18,023 nt of DNA from an uncultured Oscillospiraceae bacterium (GTDB taxonomy: Bacteria > Bacillota > Clostridia > Oscillospirales > Oscillospiraceae), in NCBI GenBank assembly GCA_910577525.1, contig CAJTLI010000010.1:60333-78355 (forward strand), written 5' to 3'. The notes under the pieces are model-generated. The model was not told where the DNA came from and did not search any database. It saw nothing but the letters and a program-made list of their open reading frames with translations. The position numbers and the translations under genes are program-made. Of this stretch, positions 1 to 5,956 are shown piece by piece (the stretch's first letter is position 1; every line of letters starts with the position of its first letter).

Positions 1-35
1 GGCGGGGCTCTGTTCAGACTGCCGGAGGACCGGGG
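1..35. other. Edge sequence, nothing recognised
   Basis: The 35 bases after the last small gene contain no complete gene, clear hairpin or promoter that I can support. Confidence 0.5.
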
Positions 36-230
36 TTACATGATGCCGTCGTCGTAGTCGTCAAACTCGGCGGGCTGGAAGCACTTGTCGGCGCGCTTCT
101 CCTCCAGCTTGTCCGCCACGGTGTCGATCACGTCCATAATCTGATCCCAGAACGCCACCACGGCGCACACCACGGCGGCCGCCGCCGCCACACAGGCCGC
201 GATCTTCAGAATAAAGCGGGCAGTTTTCAT
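36..230 (-). CDS. Small single-pass membrane protein, 64 aa
   Basis: Function unknown. The protein starts MKTARFILKIAACVAAAAAV, a basic N-terminus followed by one hydrophobic segment (about residues 5-27). A charged tail follows with DKLEEKRADK near residue 45 and an acidic end (EFDDYDD). The start at 230 is preceded by AAAGGAGG with a spacing that fits; an upstream in-frame start at 275 would read through this Shine-Dalgarno and overlap the preceding small gene, so I reject it. The N-terminal 26 residues resemble the 36-aa protein encoded just upstream (248-358): both have MKxAxFxLKxAA, then an Ala-rich helix and CAVVA. The two probably share the promoter at 388-416. There is no cleavage site or lipobox, so a membrane-anchored cytoplasmic tail is the likeliest topology. 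It is real by start signal, composition and paralogy; its role is not known to me. Confidence 0.7.
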   Translation of the reverse strand: MKTARFILKIAACVAAAAAVVCAVVAFWDQIMDVIDTVADKLEEKRADKCFQPAEFDDYDDGIM

Positions 231-247
231 TTCAGTTCCTCCTTTGA

Positions 248-358
248 TCACTCCGCGTCCCGGAAGGACGCGCACAGGTGGGCCACCACCGCACAGGCTA
301 CCGCGGCGGCCGCCAGGGCGGCGGCTGCGGCTTTTAATACAAAGCTGGCAATTTTCAT
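248..358 (-). CDS. Micro membrane protein, 36 aa
   Basis: A very short reading frame: MKIASFVLKAAAAALAAAAV, then ACAVVAHLCASFRDAE and a TGA stop. GGAGGGACAGCCG directly precedes the ATG, an excellent ribosome binding site. The product is almost entirely one hydrophobic Ala-rich helix with two early lysines and a short charged end. It resembles the first half of the next gene (36-230), with the same K-x-A-x-F-x-L-K spacing and the CAVVA block, so the pair looks like a tandem duplication in which this copy lacks the charged tail. The gap to the next start is 17 bases and holds that gene's Shine-Dalgarno, so translation may be coupled. Function unknown; a membrane-inserted regulator or a toxin-like peptide is conceivable but unsupported. 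Confidence 0.6.
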   Translation of the reverse strand: MKIASFVLKAAAAALAAAAVACAVVAHLCASFRDAE

Positions 359-387
359 CGGCTGTCCCTCCTCATGTGGATGGTATT

Positions 388-416
388 AGTGTACACGATT
401 TCACAGAAAATTACAA
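388..416 (-). promoter_or_regulatory. Sigma-A type promoter for the two small membrane proteins
   Basis: On the minus strand TTGTAA (411-416) and TACACT (388-393) are separated by exactly 17 bases. Each matches 4 of 6 consensus positions. The local sequence is AT-rich in an otherwise GC-rich region, and the first downstream ATG is at 358. Transcription would start near 381. Confidence 0.5.
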
Positions 417-474
417 GTTGTATTTTGGGAAGCCTCCGGCAAAAATCCCCGCCGGGCGCGGCCCCGCGGGAAAG

Positions 475-502
475 CCCCCCGGATACCGCCGTATCCGGGG
501 GG
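475..502 (-). terminator. GC-rich hairpin after the sigma/anti-sigma operon
   Basis: A perfect 12-bp inverted repeat (CCCCCCGGATAC and its complement) with a 4-base loop lies 63 bases past the stop of the anti-sigma gene. On the minus strand only CTTT follows the stem, so the U-tract is poor. It is a very stable structure and probably a terminator or an mRNA 3' end stabiliser. Confidence 0.5.
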
Positions 503-565
503 CCGCAGGCCGTCTATCTGGCTTTTGGGAGGGCGCGGGCATATTCCGGGCCCCAGAGCCTGTAT

Positions 566-1636
566 TCACTCCTCCGCTCCATCCAGCAGGTCATAGCCGG
601 CGGGCTGGCTGGACTCCCCGGCGCGGGGCGGTTCGCTCACGTAGGCCCCGCCGGGCAGCGCGCCGCCGGGGACGGCGTCCGCCGGAGCGTCCTCGCCGTG
701 ATAGACGGGCGTATCGCCGTCCACCGTGACGGAGGGGGTTGACCGCCCCTCCGGGTCCACGGGGGCGGGCGCCACCGTGTCCGCCGGGGCGGCCCCCTTG
801 ACCGCGCCGTCTGTCAAGGTGTCCAGCTTGCCGGTGAACAGCCGCACCCGGATGGCGTCCCCCGCCGGGTCCAGCCGGGCCAGCTGGGCCAGGATGCTGT
901 CGGGGATGGTCTGCCCGTCGCTGTAAAGGTCCACCCCCAGGCAGTTGGCGGTCACGTCCACGCCTATGCCGCAGCTCAGCCCGGAGCCGTCCAGGGCCTT
1001 GACAACCGGGTCCATCAGGCTGTCCAGGAAATTGTGGGAATATTTCGCGCCCTCAACCACCACGGTATCGCCGCACCAGCCCATAATCTCCGCCTCCAGC
1101 CCGGGGGTGCGAAGCTTCTCAACAACGGCCACGTGCAGCACAGCGGGGGCGCCGGGGGCGCCGCCGTGGTCGATCCAGGCCCCGGCGAACCAGTCGGGAT
1201 AGGCCGCCGCCCCCTCCCCGTGCATCCCCATGCCCCGCAGCAGCTGGTCGTATTGGTTGGCGGCGGCCTCGTCCACCGGAAACTCCCCGTCCAGCCCCGA
1301 GCCCAGCTGATCCCCGCCCGCTTCGGGATATTTGGGCAGGCCGCCCGCGTCTTCCCCGCCGGAAACGGCGTCCTCCAGGGCGGCGTTCCCGCCCCCGGCC
1401 GGGGCCTTCTCGTCCCCCAGGGTGGTCAGCGCGCCCCCCTCCACCACGGTGTAGCTGTGAAGCGGCGGGTTCACCGCCCGGTACACGGGATAGGCCCCCA
1501 GCACCAGCGCAGCGCAGGCGGCGCAGGCCGCCAGGGTCCTCCAGCGGAACCGGGGGCGGACCACGTTGTCCTCCGCCGCCAGCACATAGTCCCCGTTCAC
1601 CTCGCCGAGGATATCCAAAAGCTCATGGTTTTTCAT
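566..1636 (-). CDS. Putative membrane-anchored anti-sigma factor, 356 aa
   Basis: Probable anti-sigma factor for the ECF sigma factor encoded immediately upstream; the two overlap by 4 bases (ATGA), implying translational coupling. The N-terminal cytoplasmic part (about residues 1-33, MKNHELLDILGEVNGDYVLA) is short and acidic. A single membrane segment follows at about 34-53 (TLAACAACAALVLGAYPVY), then about 300 extracytoplasmic residues. The outer part has a low-complexity Gly/Ala/Glu/Pro stretch (about 65-115) and a more structured domain (about 140-270). Its Pro/Glu-rich C-terminus ends SQPAGYDLLDGAEE. No zinc-binding HxxxCxxC motif is visible, so this is not a ZAS-type anti-sigma factor. 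What is seen is topology and context; the anti-sigma role is inferred. The outer domain may sense an envelope signal, which cannot be named from sequence. Confidence 0.65.
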   Translation of the reverse strand: MKNHELLDILGEVNGDYVLAAEDNVVRPRFRWRTLAACAACAALVLGAYPVYRAVNPPLHSYTVVEGGALTTLGDEKAPAGGGNAALEDAVSGGEDAGGLPKYPEAGGDQLGSGLDGEFPVDEAAANQYDQLLRGMGMHGEGAAAYPDWFAGAWIDHGGAPGAPAVLHVAVVEKLRTPGLEAEIMGWCGDTVVVEGAKYSHNFLDSLMDPVVKALDGSGLSCGIGVDVTANCLGVDLYSDGQTIPDSILAQLARLDPAGDAIRVRLFTGKLDTLTDGAVKGAAPADTVAPAPVDPEGRSTPSVTVDGDTPVYHGEDAPADAVPGGALPGGAYVSEPPRAGESSQPAGYDLLDGAEE

Positions 1637-2193
1637 ACCTCAAATCCCTCCTGTTCAAGATGGACCCGCAGTCTCTGACGCAGGCGGTGGAGCGTGGTGG
1701 TCACCTGGGTCCTGCTCATGCCGAACCGCCTGGCAAGCTGCTCCACGCTGTCCAGATACCAGTACCGCCGGAGAAACAGATTCCGGTTTCGTTCCGGCAG
1801 ACCCGCCAGAAAGCCGTCCAGCGCCGCCCGGAAGGCCTGCCGGTCCAGCGCCCCCTCCGGGGTGTCGGACCCGGACACCACCTCGCCCAGCTCCTCCAGG
1901 GCCAGCCGGACCTGCCCGCCGCCCCGCTTCTGAGCGGCGTCCGCCCGCAGGGCGCTGAGGGCCAGGTTGCGGACAATCCGCCCCGCGAAGCTCTTCAATG
2001 ACCGGGGCCGCTGGGGCGGGATGGACTGCCAGCATTTCAGCCAGGCGTCGTTGACGCACTCCTCCGCCGCCCCCCGGTCGTCCAAAATGCGCTGGGCGAT
2101 GGAGGCGCAGTAGGCCCCATAGGCCTGGGCGGTGGCCTGGACGGCCTGCTGGTCCCGGGCAAAGTACAGGTCGATGATCGCGTTGTCGTCCAT
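1633..2193 (-). CDS. ECF (sigma-70 family) RNA polymerase sigma factor, 186 aa
   Basis: An alternative sigma factor of the extracytoplasmic-function group. Region 2 spans about residues 5-90, with the region 2.1/2.2 helix around AEECVNDAWLKCWQSIP and region 2.4 around SFAGRIVRNLALSALR. Region 4 spans about 125-180 and carries the helix-turn-helix SVEQLARRFGMSRTQVTTTL before RLRQRLRVHLEQEG. The length is normal for the family and there is no C-terminal extension. I place the start at ATG 2193 because AAGGAG lies 8 bases upstream; the alternative GTG at 2202 overlaps that Shine-Dalgarno. It forms a two-gene operon with the membrane protein at 566-1636, its likely anti-sigma partner. An ECF-like promoter lies at 2229-2254, suggesting autoregulation. 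Regulon and inducing signal are unknown. Confidence 0.9.
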   Translation of the reverse strand: MDDNAIIDLYFARDQQAVQATAQAYGAYCASIAQRILDDRGAAEECVNDAWLKCWQSIPPQRPRSLKSFAGRIVRNLALSALRADAAQKRGGGQVRLALEELGEVVSGSDTPEGALDRQAFRAALDGFLAGLPERNRNLFLRRYWYLDSVEQLARRFGMSRTQVTTTLHRLRQRLRVHLEQEGFEV

Positions 2194-2228
2194 GGTTATC
2201 ACTCCTTGAAGGTCCCTTCACCCATAAA

Positions 2229-2254
2229 GACGCGGTTTGAGGCGAAATGTCACA
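2229..2254 (-). promoter_or_regulatory. Candidate autoregulated ECF promoter
   Basis: Between the copA terminator and the sigma gene the minus strand reads TGTGACA (2248-2254), 15 bases, then CGTC (2229-2232) followed by TTTATGGG. The TGT.ACA / CGTC pair is the general form of ECF-sigma promoters and is unlike the TTGACA/TATAAT sites elsewhere in the window. Assignment to this sigma factor is inferred from position. Confidence 0.4.
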
Positions 2255-2263
2255 GGAGAGACG

Positions 2264-2291
2264 AAAAAAGTCCGGGAGCTTCGTCCCGGAC
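2264..2291 (-). terminator. Intrinsic terminator of copA
   Basis: On the minus strand GTCCGGGA, the loop CGAAGC, then TCCCGGAC is followed by six T residues. It starts about 23 bases past the copA stop. A textbook rho-independent terminator that separates the copper operon from the sigma operon. Confidence 0.85.
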
Positions 2292-2313
2292 CTTTTCGCC
2301 CACGCTCGTTCCG

Positions 2314-2514
2314 TCAGCCGATGCTGGCCACCTGATATCCGGCCTCCTCCACGGCGGCACGGATGGCCTCGTCGGACACCTCGCCGGACACCACGGCGGT
2401 CTTGCTCTCCAGGTCCACCGTGGCGGACACGCCGGGGATGGCGTTGAGGGCCTTGTCCACATGGGCCTGGCACTTGGGGCACATCATGCCCTCGATGACG
2501 ACTTTCTTTTCCAT
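2314..2514 (-). CDS. Possible separately translated CopZ-like copper chaperone (internal start within copA)
   Basis: The last 66 codons of copA begin at ATG 2514 and encode a complete heavy-metal-associated domain: MEKKVVIEGMMCPKCQAHVD, then ALNAIPGV and an end at ASIG. This is the length and form of a free CopZ chaperone. AAAGGAG occurs 11 bases before this ATG, inside a linker of the ATPase (about residues 758-778) that is low in conserved residues. The same mRNA could therefore give both the long ATPase and a free chaperone that delivers Cu(I) to it. Seen: the in-frame ATG, the Shine-Dalgarno and the domain boundary. Inferred: actual internal initiation. The alternative is that the site is a relic of a former copA-copZ gene fusion. 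Confidence 0.4.
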   Translation of the reverse strand: MEKKVVIEGMMCPKCQAHVDKALNAIPGVSATVDLESKTAVVSGEVSDEAIRAAVEEAGYQVASIG

Positions 2515-4848
2515 AGCGCTTTGTTCTCCTTTCACTTCAACGGCGGGTGTTCCGCCGGTTTTTTCCTCTGTATGGGACTGGATGCTGGGCTTAAAAAACC
2601 GCAGGCGCAGGGCGTTGGACACCACGCACACCGAGCTGAAGCTCATGGCCGCCGCCCCCAGCATGGGGCTGAGCTGGGGCCCGCCCCAGATAGCAAGAAC
2701 CCCCGCCGCCACCGGGATGCAGACGGCGTTGTAGAAAAAAGCCCAGAACAGGTTCTGCTTCACGTTGCGGATGGTGGCCCGGGACAGCTCCACCGCCGTC
2801 ACTGCGTCCACGAGATCGGATTTCATCAGCACGATGTCGGCGCTCTCGATGGCAACGTCCGTCCCCGCGCCGATGGCCAGGCCCACGTCCGCCCTCGCCA
2901 GGGCCGGGGCGTCGTTGATGCCGTCCCCCACCATGGCCACCTTCTCCCCCCGCTCCTGAAGGGCGGCGATCTGCCGCTCCTTGTCGGCGGGCAGCACCTC
3001 GGACACCACCTGGGTGAGGCCCAGCTCCTTGCCAATGGCCTCGGCGGTGCGGCGGTTGTCGCCGGTGAGCATGACCACCTTGAGGCCCAGCCTTTGAAAG
3101 CCCTCAATGGCGGCCCGGCTGGTCTCCTTCACCGTGTCCGCCACGGCGACGATGCCGATGGGTTTACCGTCCTCTACGAAAAACAGCGGGGTCTTGCCCT
3201 GCTTGGCCAGCTCGCCGGCGATCATGGCGTCCTGGCCCAGGTCCACCCCGGCGTCCTTGAGCATGGCGGCGTTGCCCGCCAGGAAGGACGCGCCCTGGAT
3301 GGTCCCCCGGACCCCCTTGCCGTGGACCGCCTGGAATTTCTCCACCGGGGCCAGGGGAATGGCGCGGTTTGCCGCCTCCTCCACGATAGCCGCCCCCAGG
3401 GGGTGCTCGGAGGGCTTTTCCAGCGACGCCGCCACGCACAACAGCTCCTCGGTGGTGGTTTTACCCAGGGGGTACAGGTCCGTCACCTTGGGCTTCCCCT
3501 GGGTGACGGTGCCCGTCTTGTCCAGCACCACCGTGGTGACGGCGCGCAGGTGCTCCAGCCCCTCGGCGGACTTCACCAGGATGCCGTGCTCCGCCCCCTT
3601 GCCGGTGCCCACCATGATGGCCACGGGGGTGGCAAGGCCCAGGGCGCAGGGGCAGGAGATCACCAGCACCGCCACGCTGGAGGTCAGCGCCCGCTCCACC
3701 GAGCCAGTGGCGATCATCCACACCACGGCGGTAATCAGCGCAATCCCCATGACCACGGGGACGAACACCCCCGCCACCTTGTCCGCCAGCTTGGCGATGG
3801 GGGCCTTGGAGGAGGCCGCCTCGTCCACCAGCCGGATCATCTGGGCCAGGGTGGTGTCCTCCCCCACCCGCGTCGCCCGGAGGGTGAGCACGCCGGATTT
3901 GTTCATGGAGGCGGAGATAACCGTGTCGCCGGGGCCCTTGTCCACCGGGATGGACTCGCCGGTGAGGGCGGACTCGTCCACGCTGGACGCGCCCTCCACC
4001 ACCACGCCGTCCACCGGCGCCGACGCCCCGGGCCGCACCAGCACCAGGTCCCCGGCCCGCACCTGCTCCACCAGGACCTCCGCCTCCCCGCCGTCCCGGA
4101 GGACGGTGGCGGTCTTGGGCGTCAGGTCCATCAGCCGGGCGATGGCCTGGCCCGTCTTCCCCTTGGAGCGGGTCTCCAGGTATTTGCCCAGGGTGATGAG
4201 GGTCAGAATCATTCCGGCAGACTCGAAATACAGGTCCATGGAGTAGCGCTCCACCAGCGCCAGATCCCCGTGGCCCAGCCCCCAGCCGATGCAGTACAGG
4301 GCCGCGGCGCCGTACACCACGGCGGCGGCGGAGCCCACGGCGATCAGCGAGTCCATGTTGGGGGAGAGATGCCAGAGGGTTTTAAAACCCACCCGGTAAT
4401 ACTTCTGGTTGATGACCATAATGGGCAGGGTGAGCAGAAACAGGGTGAGGGCAAAGGTCATGGCGTTCTCCGGTCCGTGGAAGAAATGGGGGATGGGCCA
4501 GCCCATCATGTGGCCCATGGACAGGTAAAACAGGGGGATGAGGAACACAAAGGACCAGATTAGCCGGGCCCTCATGTTTTTCAGGTCCTCCTCCATGGCG
4601 TTGGCGGCGGGCTTCAGCAGGGCCTGGGCCGCGCCCCCGGCGGCGGGCAGGGACGCGCCGTACCCCGCCTTCTCCACGGCGGACACGATCTGTTCCGGGG
4701 TGAGGGTCCCGTCCCAGTCCACCGTCATGGACCCGCCCAGCAGGTTGACGTTGACCTCGCACACCCCGTCCAGCTTCCGAACCGCCTTGTCCACGTGGGC
4801 CGAGCAGGCGGAGCAGGTCATGCCGGTGACGGTAAATTTTTGTTTCAA
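2314..4848 (-). CDS. copA: Copper-exporting P1B-type ATPase with N- and C-terminal heavy-metal domains, 844 aa
   Basis: Pumps Cu(I) out of the cytosol using ATP. Visible in order: an N-terminal heavy-metal domain with GMTCSAC (Cys12, Cys15); membrane segments from about residue 95; the actuator-domain TGES; the CPC metal-transport motif at 399-401; DKTGT at 443-447 with the phosphorylated Asp443; GDGINDAP; the final two membrane helices; and a second heavy-metal domain at 779-844 with GMMCPKC (Cys790, Cys793). CPC plus csoR just upstream supports copper rather than zinc/cadmium. The start is taken as TTG 4848, with GAGGTG six bases before it and the product beginning MKQKFTVTGMTCSAC; GTG 4857 lies inside that Shine-Dalgarno. 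A C-terminal metal domain is unusual, since CopA normally carries its domains at the N-terminus. This one has its own start signals (see 2314-2514). Expression is probably CsoR-controlled copper induction, though a palindromic element lies between csoR and copA. Confidence 0.95.
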   Translation of the reverse strand: MKQKFTVTGMTCSACSAHVDKAVRKLDGVCEVNVNLLGGSMTVDWDGTLTPEQIVSAVEKAGYGASLPAAGGAAQALLKPAANAMEEDLKNMRARLIWSFVFLIPLFYLSMGHMMGWPIPHFFHGPENAMTFALTLFLLTLPIMVINQKYYRVGFKTLWHLSPNMDSLIAVGSAAAVVYGAAALYCIGWGLGHGDLALVERYSMDLYFESAGMILTLITLGKYLETRSKGKTGQAIARLMDLTPKTATVLRDGGEAEVLVEQVRAGDLVLVRPGASAPVDGVVVEGASSVDESALTGESIPVDKGPGDTVISASMNKSGVLTLRATRVGEDTTLAQMIRLVDEAASSKAPIAKLADKVAGVFVPVVMGIALITAVVWMIATGSVERALTSSVAVLVISCPCALGLATPVAIMVGTGKGAEHGILVKSAEGLEHLRAVTTVVLDKTGTVTQGKPKVTDLYPLGKTTTEELLCVAASLEKPSEHPLGAAIVEEAANRAIPLAPVEKFQAVHGKGVRGTIQGASFLAGNAAMLKDAGVDLGQDAMIAGELAKQGKTPLFFVEDGKPIGIVAVADTVKETSRAAIEGFQRLGLKVVMLTGDNRRTAEAIGKELGLTQVVSEVLPADKERQIAALQERGEKVAMVGDGINDAPALARADVGLAIGAGTDVAIESADIVLMKSDLVDAVTAVELSRATIRNVKQNLFWAFFYNAVCIPVAAGVLAIWGGPQLSPMLGAAAMSFSSVCVVSNALRLRFFKPSIQSHTEEKTGGTPAVEVKGEQSAMEKKVVIEGMMCPKCQAHVDKALNAIPGVSATVDLESKTAVVSGEVSDEAIRAAVEEAGYQVASIG

Positions 4849-4873
4849 GAAAATCACCTCATGATCCGGTTTT

Positions 4874-5070
4874 CTTCCTCTTTTCTTGAAAAGAAAAAAG
4901 GAAGCTAAAAAAGAAACTTTGGTCCGTTACAAGAATGGGCAACCAATCAAACAATTGCGCCGGCCGCAGGAAAACGGCATTGTTTTGCTGTCGTGTTGTT
5001 GCCATGAGAATACTTTAGGAAGCACTGATTAAAAGTTCTTTTTGCTTCTTTTTCTTTCAAGAAAAAGAAG
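4874..5070. repeat. MITE-like palindromic element between csoR and copA
   Basis: Two related AT-rich modules face each other. The left one (4874-4920) is a hairpin CTTCC...GGAAG followed by GCTAAAAAAGAAACTTT. The right one, read on the minus strand (5070-5031), is a hairpin CTTCTTTTTCTT / AAGAAAAAGAAG followed by GCAAAAAGAACTTTT. Further inward the arms keep a weaker match: ATGGGCAAC...AACAATTGC at 4935-4958 against ATGGCAAC...AACAATGCC on the minus strand, 5005-4975. The centre is GC-rich (around GCGCCGGCCGC). There is no coding potential. The whole is an imperfect inverted repeat of about 200 bp, the architecture of a non-autonomous palindromic element. It fills nearly all of the 231-bp gap between csoR and copA. 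Confidence 0.55.
5045..5070 (-). terminator. Perfect AT-rich hairpin just after csoR
   Basis: CTTCTTTTTCTT, a 2-base loop, then AAGAAAAAGAAG: a perfect 12-bp stem 9 bases beyond the csoR stop, followed on the minus strand by GCAAAAAGAACTTTT. Without a clean U-tract it may be a weak or partial terminator that lowers copA expression relative to csoR, or simply the end of the palindromic element. Confidence 0.35.
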
Positions 5071-5079
5071 GGCCCTGAT

Positions 5080-5337
5080 CTATAATATTTTCCCCAGGGC
5101 GTTGACCAATTCGTCGATCTTGTCTGACCGCTCCTTGTCGCTCTGGGCCTTCTCCACGCAGTGCTTCAGGTGAGCGGCCAAAATCTCCCGGTTGGCCCGG
5201 CGCAGCATGGCGTCCGCCGCCGTGACCTGCTGGGAGATGTCCATGCAGTAGCGGTCTTCCTCCACCATTTTAATGATGCCGTCGATCTGGCCCCGGGCGG
5301 TTTTCAGCAGCCGCAGCACCGTCTTTTGATCCGCCAT
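5080..5337 (-). CDS. csoR: Copper-sensing transcriptional repressor CsoR, 85 aa
   Basis: All-helical DNA-binding repressor of the CsoR/RcnR (DUF156) family, released from DNA when it binds Cu(I). The Cu-binding Cys-His-Cys triad is intact: Cys in EEDRYCMDISQQ, then His and Cys in AHLKHCVE with the H-x-x-x-C spacing. The N-terminal KTVLRLLKTARGQIDGIIKM is the conserved basic helix region of the family. Length is normal. ATG 5337 is chosen, with GTG 5340 one codon earlier equally compatible with the upstream GGGGAGGG. A perfect TACCCCCC-T-GGGGGGTA palindrome at 5366-5382 sits just downstream of its -10 box, so the gene is almost certainly autorepressed. Next along the strand is copA, the classical partner. 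Nickel- or formaldehyde-sensing relatives use other residue sets, so copper is the best call. Confidence 0.93.
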   Translation of the reverse strand: MADQKTVLRLLKTARGQIDGIIKMVEEDRYCMDISQQVTAADAMLRRANREILAAHLKHCVEKAQSDKERSDKIDELVNALGKIL

Positions 5338-5365
5338 CACAGGCAGTCCCTCCCCGCCGGTTAAA

Positions 5366-5382
5366 TACCCCCCTGGGGGGTA
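5366..5382. promoter_or_regulatory. CsoR operator
   Basis: TACCCCCCTGGGGGGTA, a perfect palindrome with 8-base arms around one central base. This is the TACCCC/GGGGTA form known for CsoR operators. It lies 5 bases after the -10 box, over the expected transcription start, which fits repression by blocking RNA polymerase. No second copy was seen in front of copA. Confidence 0.85.
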
Positions 5383-5387
5383 GTGTT

Positions 5388-5416
5388 ATCCTACCATACC
5401 GCTGGGCTTTTGTCAA
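5388..5416 (-). promoter_or_regulatory. csoR(-copA) promoter
   Basis: Minus-strand TTGACA (5411-5416, perfect -35), 17 bases, TAGGAT (5388-5393, 4 of 6 to -10). The -35 box starts directly after the T-run of the upstream terminator. Confidence 0.8.
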
Positions 5417-5418
5417 CA

Positions 5419-5448
5419 AAAAATTCCCGGGACAGCCCGGGAATTTTT
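5419..5448 (-). terminator. Strong terminator after the thioesterase gene
   Basis: A 13-bp perfect stem AAAAATTCCCGGG / CCCGGGAATTTTT with a 4-base loop. On the minus strand it continues TTTTTTGTTGAC. The A and T tracts on both sides could make it bidirectional, but only minus-strand genes are present. Confidence 0.85.
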
Positions 5449-5454
5449 CACCTG

Positions 5455-5510
5455 GGGAAGGACGGATTCAATCGGCAAGATGCCGTAGGCGCATTGAATC
5501 CGCGCTTCCC
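5455..5510. repeat. Interrupted inverted repeat in the 3' gap of the thioesterase gene
   Basis: Outer arms GGGAAG / CTTCCC (5455-5460, 5505-5510) and inner arms GGATTCAAT / ATTGAATCC (5464-5472, 5493-5501) enclose GGC...GCC, with 3-base internal loops between the arms. It forms a long hairpin touching the thioesterase stop codon. No U-tract follows. It looks like a REP-type palindrome or a structured mRNA tail. Confidence 0.5.
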
Positions 5511-5902
5511 TAACGATCCAATTTTGCCTGGACGCGGGCCAAAAACCGCTCTGTCTGAACCACGGCCCGCTGGTGGGTTCCCCTTCCGATCTGTTCCACG
5601 CTGTCCTCCGCCCACACGGCAAAGGTGATGTTCCGCCCCTCGACGGCAGTGACCTCCGCCCACGCCGTCACCTTCATCCCCACGGGGGTGGCGGCATCGT
5701 GGGACGTCTCCAGCCGGACGCCCACCGTGGTCTCCCCGGGGAGCAGCCCGGACTGCGCCGCGTTCACCGCGGCCTCCTCCATCAGGGCAATCATGCGCGG
5801 CGTGGCCAGCACGGGCACCAGTCCGGAGCCCATCGCCTGGGCGGTGTCCTCCCCCGCCACCACCGCCGACGCGCAGCCTCTCATTCCAATTTCAACCGGC
5901 AC
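5510..5902 (-). CDS. FlK-like hotdog-fold acyl-CoA thioesterase, 130 aa
   Basis: Single-domain thioesterase of the fluoroacetyl-CoA-thioesterase-like group, cytosolic, hydrolysing small acyl-CoA esters. The FlK catalytic residues Thr42, Glu50 and His76 have counterparts at the same spacing: Thr34 (VLATPRM), Glu42 (IALMEEAA) and His68 (ETSHDAATPVG). The hotdog helix is ATPRMIALMEEAAVNAA. The start is GTG 5902, preceded by GGGAGGG with 6 bases of spacer; the TTG at 5923 would lie upstream of this site and is rejected. The gene begins 54 bases after the glnS stop and is probably the last gene of that transcript, ended by the 5419-5448 terminator. Most homologues occur in organisms that never meet fluoroacetate, so the natural substrate is open; housekeeping of stalled or toxic acyl-CoAs is plausible but inferred. 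Confidence 0.85.
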   Translation of the reverse strand: MPVEIGMRGCASAVVAGEDTAQAMGSGLVPVLATPRMIALMEEAAVNAAQSGLLPGETTVGVRLETSHDAATPVGMKVTAWAEVTAVEGRNITFAVWAEDSVEQIGRGTHQRAVVQTERFLARVQAKLDR

Positions 5903-5956
5903 GGCAATCCCTCCCTGCGCCAAAATCTGAATGGGCCTTCCGCCCGGATGTCTTTG

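Noticed and set aside
2206..4563. 785-codon open frame on the plus strand opposite copA
   Set aside because: Low-complexity His/Gly/Gln-rich translation without any domain, exactly antisense to a well-supported copA; a GC-rich codon-bias shadow.
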